From assembly GCA_000508305.1 (NCBI GenBank), contig CP006977.1:1520621-1584620 (forward strand): a stretch of 64,000 bases of DNA, read 5' to 3'. A program made the translations under genes and the position numbers. Positions 63,341 to 64,000 of this stretch are shown in pieces. Source of the DNA: Sulfolobus acidocaldarius SUSAZ. GTDB taxonomy: Archaea > Thermoproteota > Thermoprotei_A > Sulfolobales > Sulfolobaceae. The stretch's first letter is position 1. Each line of letters starts with the position of its first letter. Under the pieces are notes generated by a model. It did no database searches, was not told the DNA's origin, and saw only the letters and a list, made by a program, of their open reading frames with translations.

Positions 63341-63559
63341 TTATAAAGTAGAAGGCATACGCTCCAATAAAACTCCCGCCCAGATGATAGCTCCGCCATA
63401 AGAAAAGCCCGAGATAACAAATAGGAATCCCCTTAAACAGGCACTGACTATTGCGCCAAGTGCAAAGATAGAGGTTAGAATTACTTTCCAGCTTCTGTAT
63501 CTCAAGGAGAGGCTCAAAGTGATAATGTTCAGGGCTAGTATAACGATGCCTTCGAGCAT
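63341..63559 (-). CDS. Small membrane protein or remnant
   Basis: From the ATG at 63559 it has 72 residues with two to three hydrophobic helices ('MLEGIVILALNIITLSLSLR', 'VILTSIFALGAIVSACLRGF', 'YGGAIIWAGVLL'). The frame runs upstream to 63655, but that part ('FNPLLLYSPRLSLGRLQPRI') looks non-native, though 'HSSHG' just before the Met could belong. The pattern of short helices with Arg-rich loops resembles small four-helix membrane proteins of Sulfolobales. It may be the shortened end of one. The family was not identified. Confidence 0.4.
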   Translation of the reverse strand: MLEGIVILALNIITLSLSLRYRSWKVILTSIFALGAIVSACLRGFLFVISGFSYGGAIIWAGVLLERMPSTL

Positions 63560-63732
63560 GCCATGTGAGGAATGGATCCGAGGCTGTAATCTACCTAATG
63601 AAAGCCGAGGGCTGTATAGGAGTAGAGGGTTGAACTGTAATGAACACATTAACATAATCTCCAGTCAAACCCAGGAGGAAAGAAAAGCCAGATCCATTAC
63701 TAAGAGTGCCCTAATTGGCCTCCAAGGGTCGG

Positions 63733-63756
63733 CTTTTAGTTTCTTGTCGTTATTAC
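63733..63756 (+). CRISPR. Solitary CRISPR-repeat-like sequence (24 nt)
   Basis: 'CTTTTAGTTTCTTG' followed by 'TCGTTATTAC' matches, as I remember it, the 24-nt CRISPR repeat of S. acidocaldarius and relatives at 23 of 24 positions; only the first base differs (C for G). Only one copy exists in the window, so this is not an array. It begins exactly where the csx1 fragment stops, and supplies that frame's stop codon. Confidence 0.65.
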
Positions 63757-63980
63757 GCCCTCTTTGTGGCTTCAACGTTTTCGTCTGGAGAGCCGCAATC
63801 CTCAGTCACTATGAGACTGTCGGGTGATAGGGCTATTACTTCTCTAGGGTTTAACGCTTGCCATAGGGCATGGGCGGAGAAGAAGGTACGGTATGAAGTA
63901 CCCTTGAACTTGTAGTCGACTACTGAGTAGTTAGTTACGTCTCCTGCTACATAAATTAAGCATGTCCGTTGAGAGCTCAT
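63753..63980 (-). pseudogene. csx1: csx1 5' fragment (CARF domain) truncated at a CRISPR repeat
   Basis: A 75-codon frame whose product 'CLIYVAGDVTNYSVVDYKFK', 'GTSYRTFFSAHALWQALNPR' and 'EVIALSPDSLI' closely follows the start of Sulfolobus Csx1 proteins, which open with the same AGDV-NYS and TFF-AHAL phrases. Csx1 is a cyclic tetra-adenylate-activated ribonuclease of about 400-450 residues with an N-terminal CARF and a C-terminal HEPN domain. Here only the first seventy or so residues remain. The HEPN domain is missing, and the frame ends at a TAA belonging to the CRISPR-like repeat at 63733-63756. The gene is dead as it stands unless the window end hides a rearrangement. Confidence 0.75.
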
Positions 63981-64000
63981 ATTTAAGTCTCAGTAGAGAG

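Overview
The window reads as chromosomal DNA of a thermoacidophilic crenarchaeon of the order Sulfolobales, most likely Sulfolobus acidocaldarius or a very close relative. The evidence is the AT-rich sequence, leaderless promoters, and a recognisable set of Sulfolobus genes: LacS-type beta-glycosidase, TreT, a GH15 trehalase-like enzyme, a thermopsin-family protease, a Dps-like protein and a YtrA-type GntR regulator. There is also one copy of a sequence that matches, from memory, a Sulfolobus CRISPR repeat. No rRNA, tRNA or intact CRISPR array was seen.

Layout. 0-9.6 kb: end of a glycosyltransferase, a relic MFS gene, an MBL-fold hydrolase, a stand-alone CARF-like plus PIN protein, an ECF transporter operon (S-A-T), vapBC and small enzymes. 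9.7-18 kb: GH15 trehalase/glucoamylase, membrane transporters (MFS, DMT, Nramp-like), Dps-like protein, Rieske protein and thioredoxin. 18-25.6 kb: a broken endonuclease-like gene, the DUF5752-treT trehalose operon, an amino-acid permease and winged-helix proteins. 25.8-33 kb: a Cys-cluster protein, DsrE, an MHS permease-amidohydrolase operon, an aminotransferase and a wrecked molybdenum hydroxylase gene. 33-44 kb: DASS permease, NiCoT-like protein, a decayed secreted-protein gene in front of an ABC transporter operon, a Na+/H+ antiporter and a broken cyclase. 44-58 kb: large thermopsin, glutamine amidotransferase, LacS with an MFS permease, ytrA with its broken membrane partner, another MFS, a GH12 endoglucanase and TrmO. 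58-64 kb: gene-poor, relic-rich DNA with one FAD oxidase-DUF1177 operon, ending in a csx1 5' fragment that stops inside a CRISPR-repeat-like sequence.

Two themes stand out. First, about 20 copies of a hairpin sequence, related to the ends of IS200/IS605-type (TnpB) elements, are scattered through the window. Most of the well-preserved ones are exactly 43 nt (one is 44) and follow TTAC. Two sit inside coding sequence, and in both cases removing exactly 43 nt rejoins the reading frame, so these are mobile micro-elements. Several tnpB relics carry the matching right end. Second, pseudogenes are frequent: MFS, endonuclease-like, cox large subunit, secreted protein, cyclase, DUF1648/DUF5808 membrane protein and csx1.

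Carbohydrate genes form a loose functional theme: a secreted GH12 enzyme and thermopsin outside the cell, then MFS uptake and LacS hydrolysis inside, with trehalose synthesis by TreT and trehalose or maltooligosaccharide hydrolysis by GH15. The two CARF-type genes, one intact at 2.3-3.6 kb and one truncated at the right end, point to type III CRISPR signalling in this lineage.
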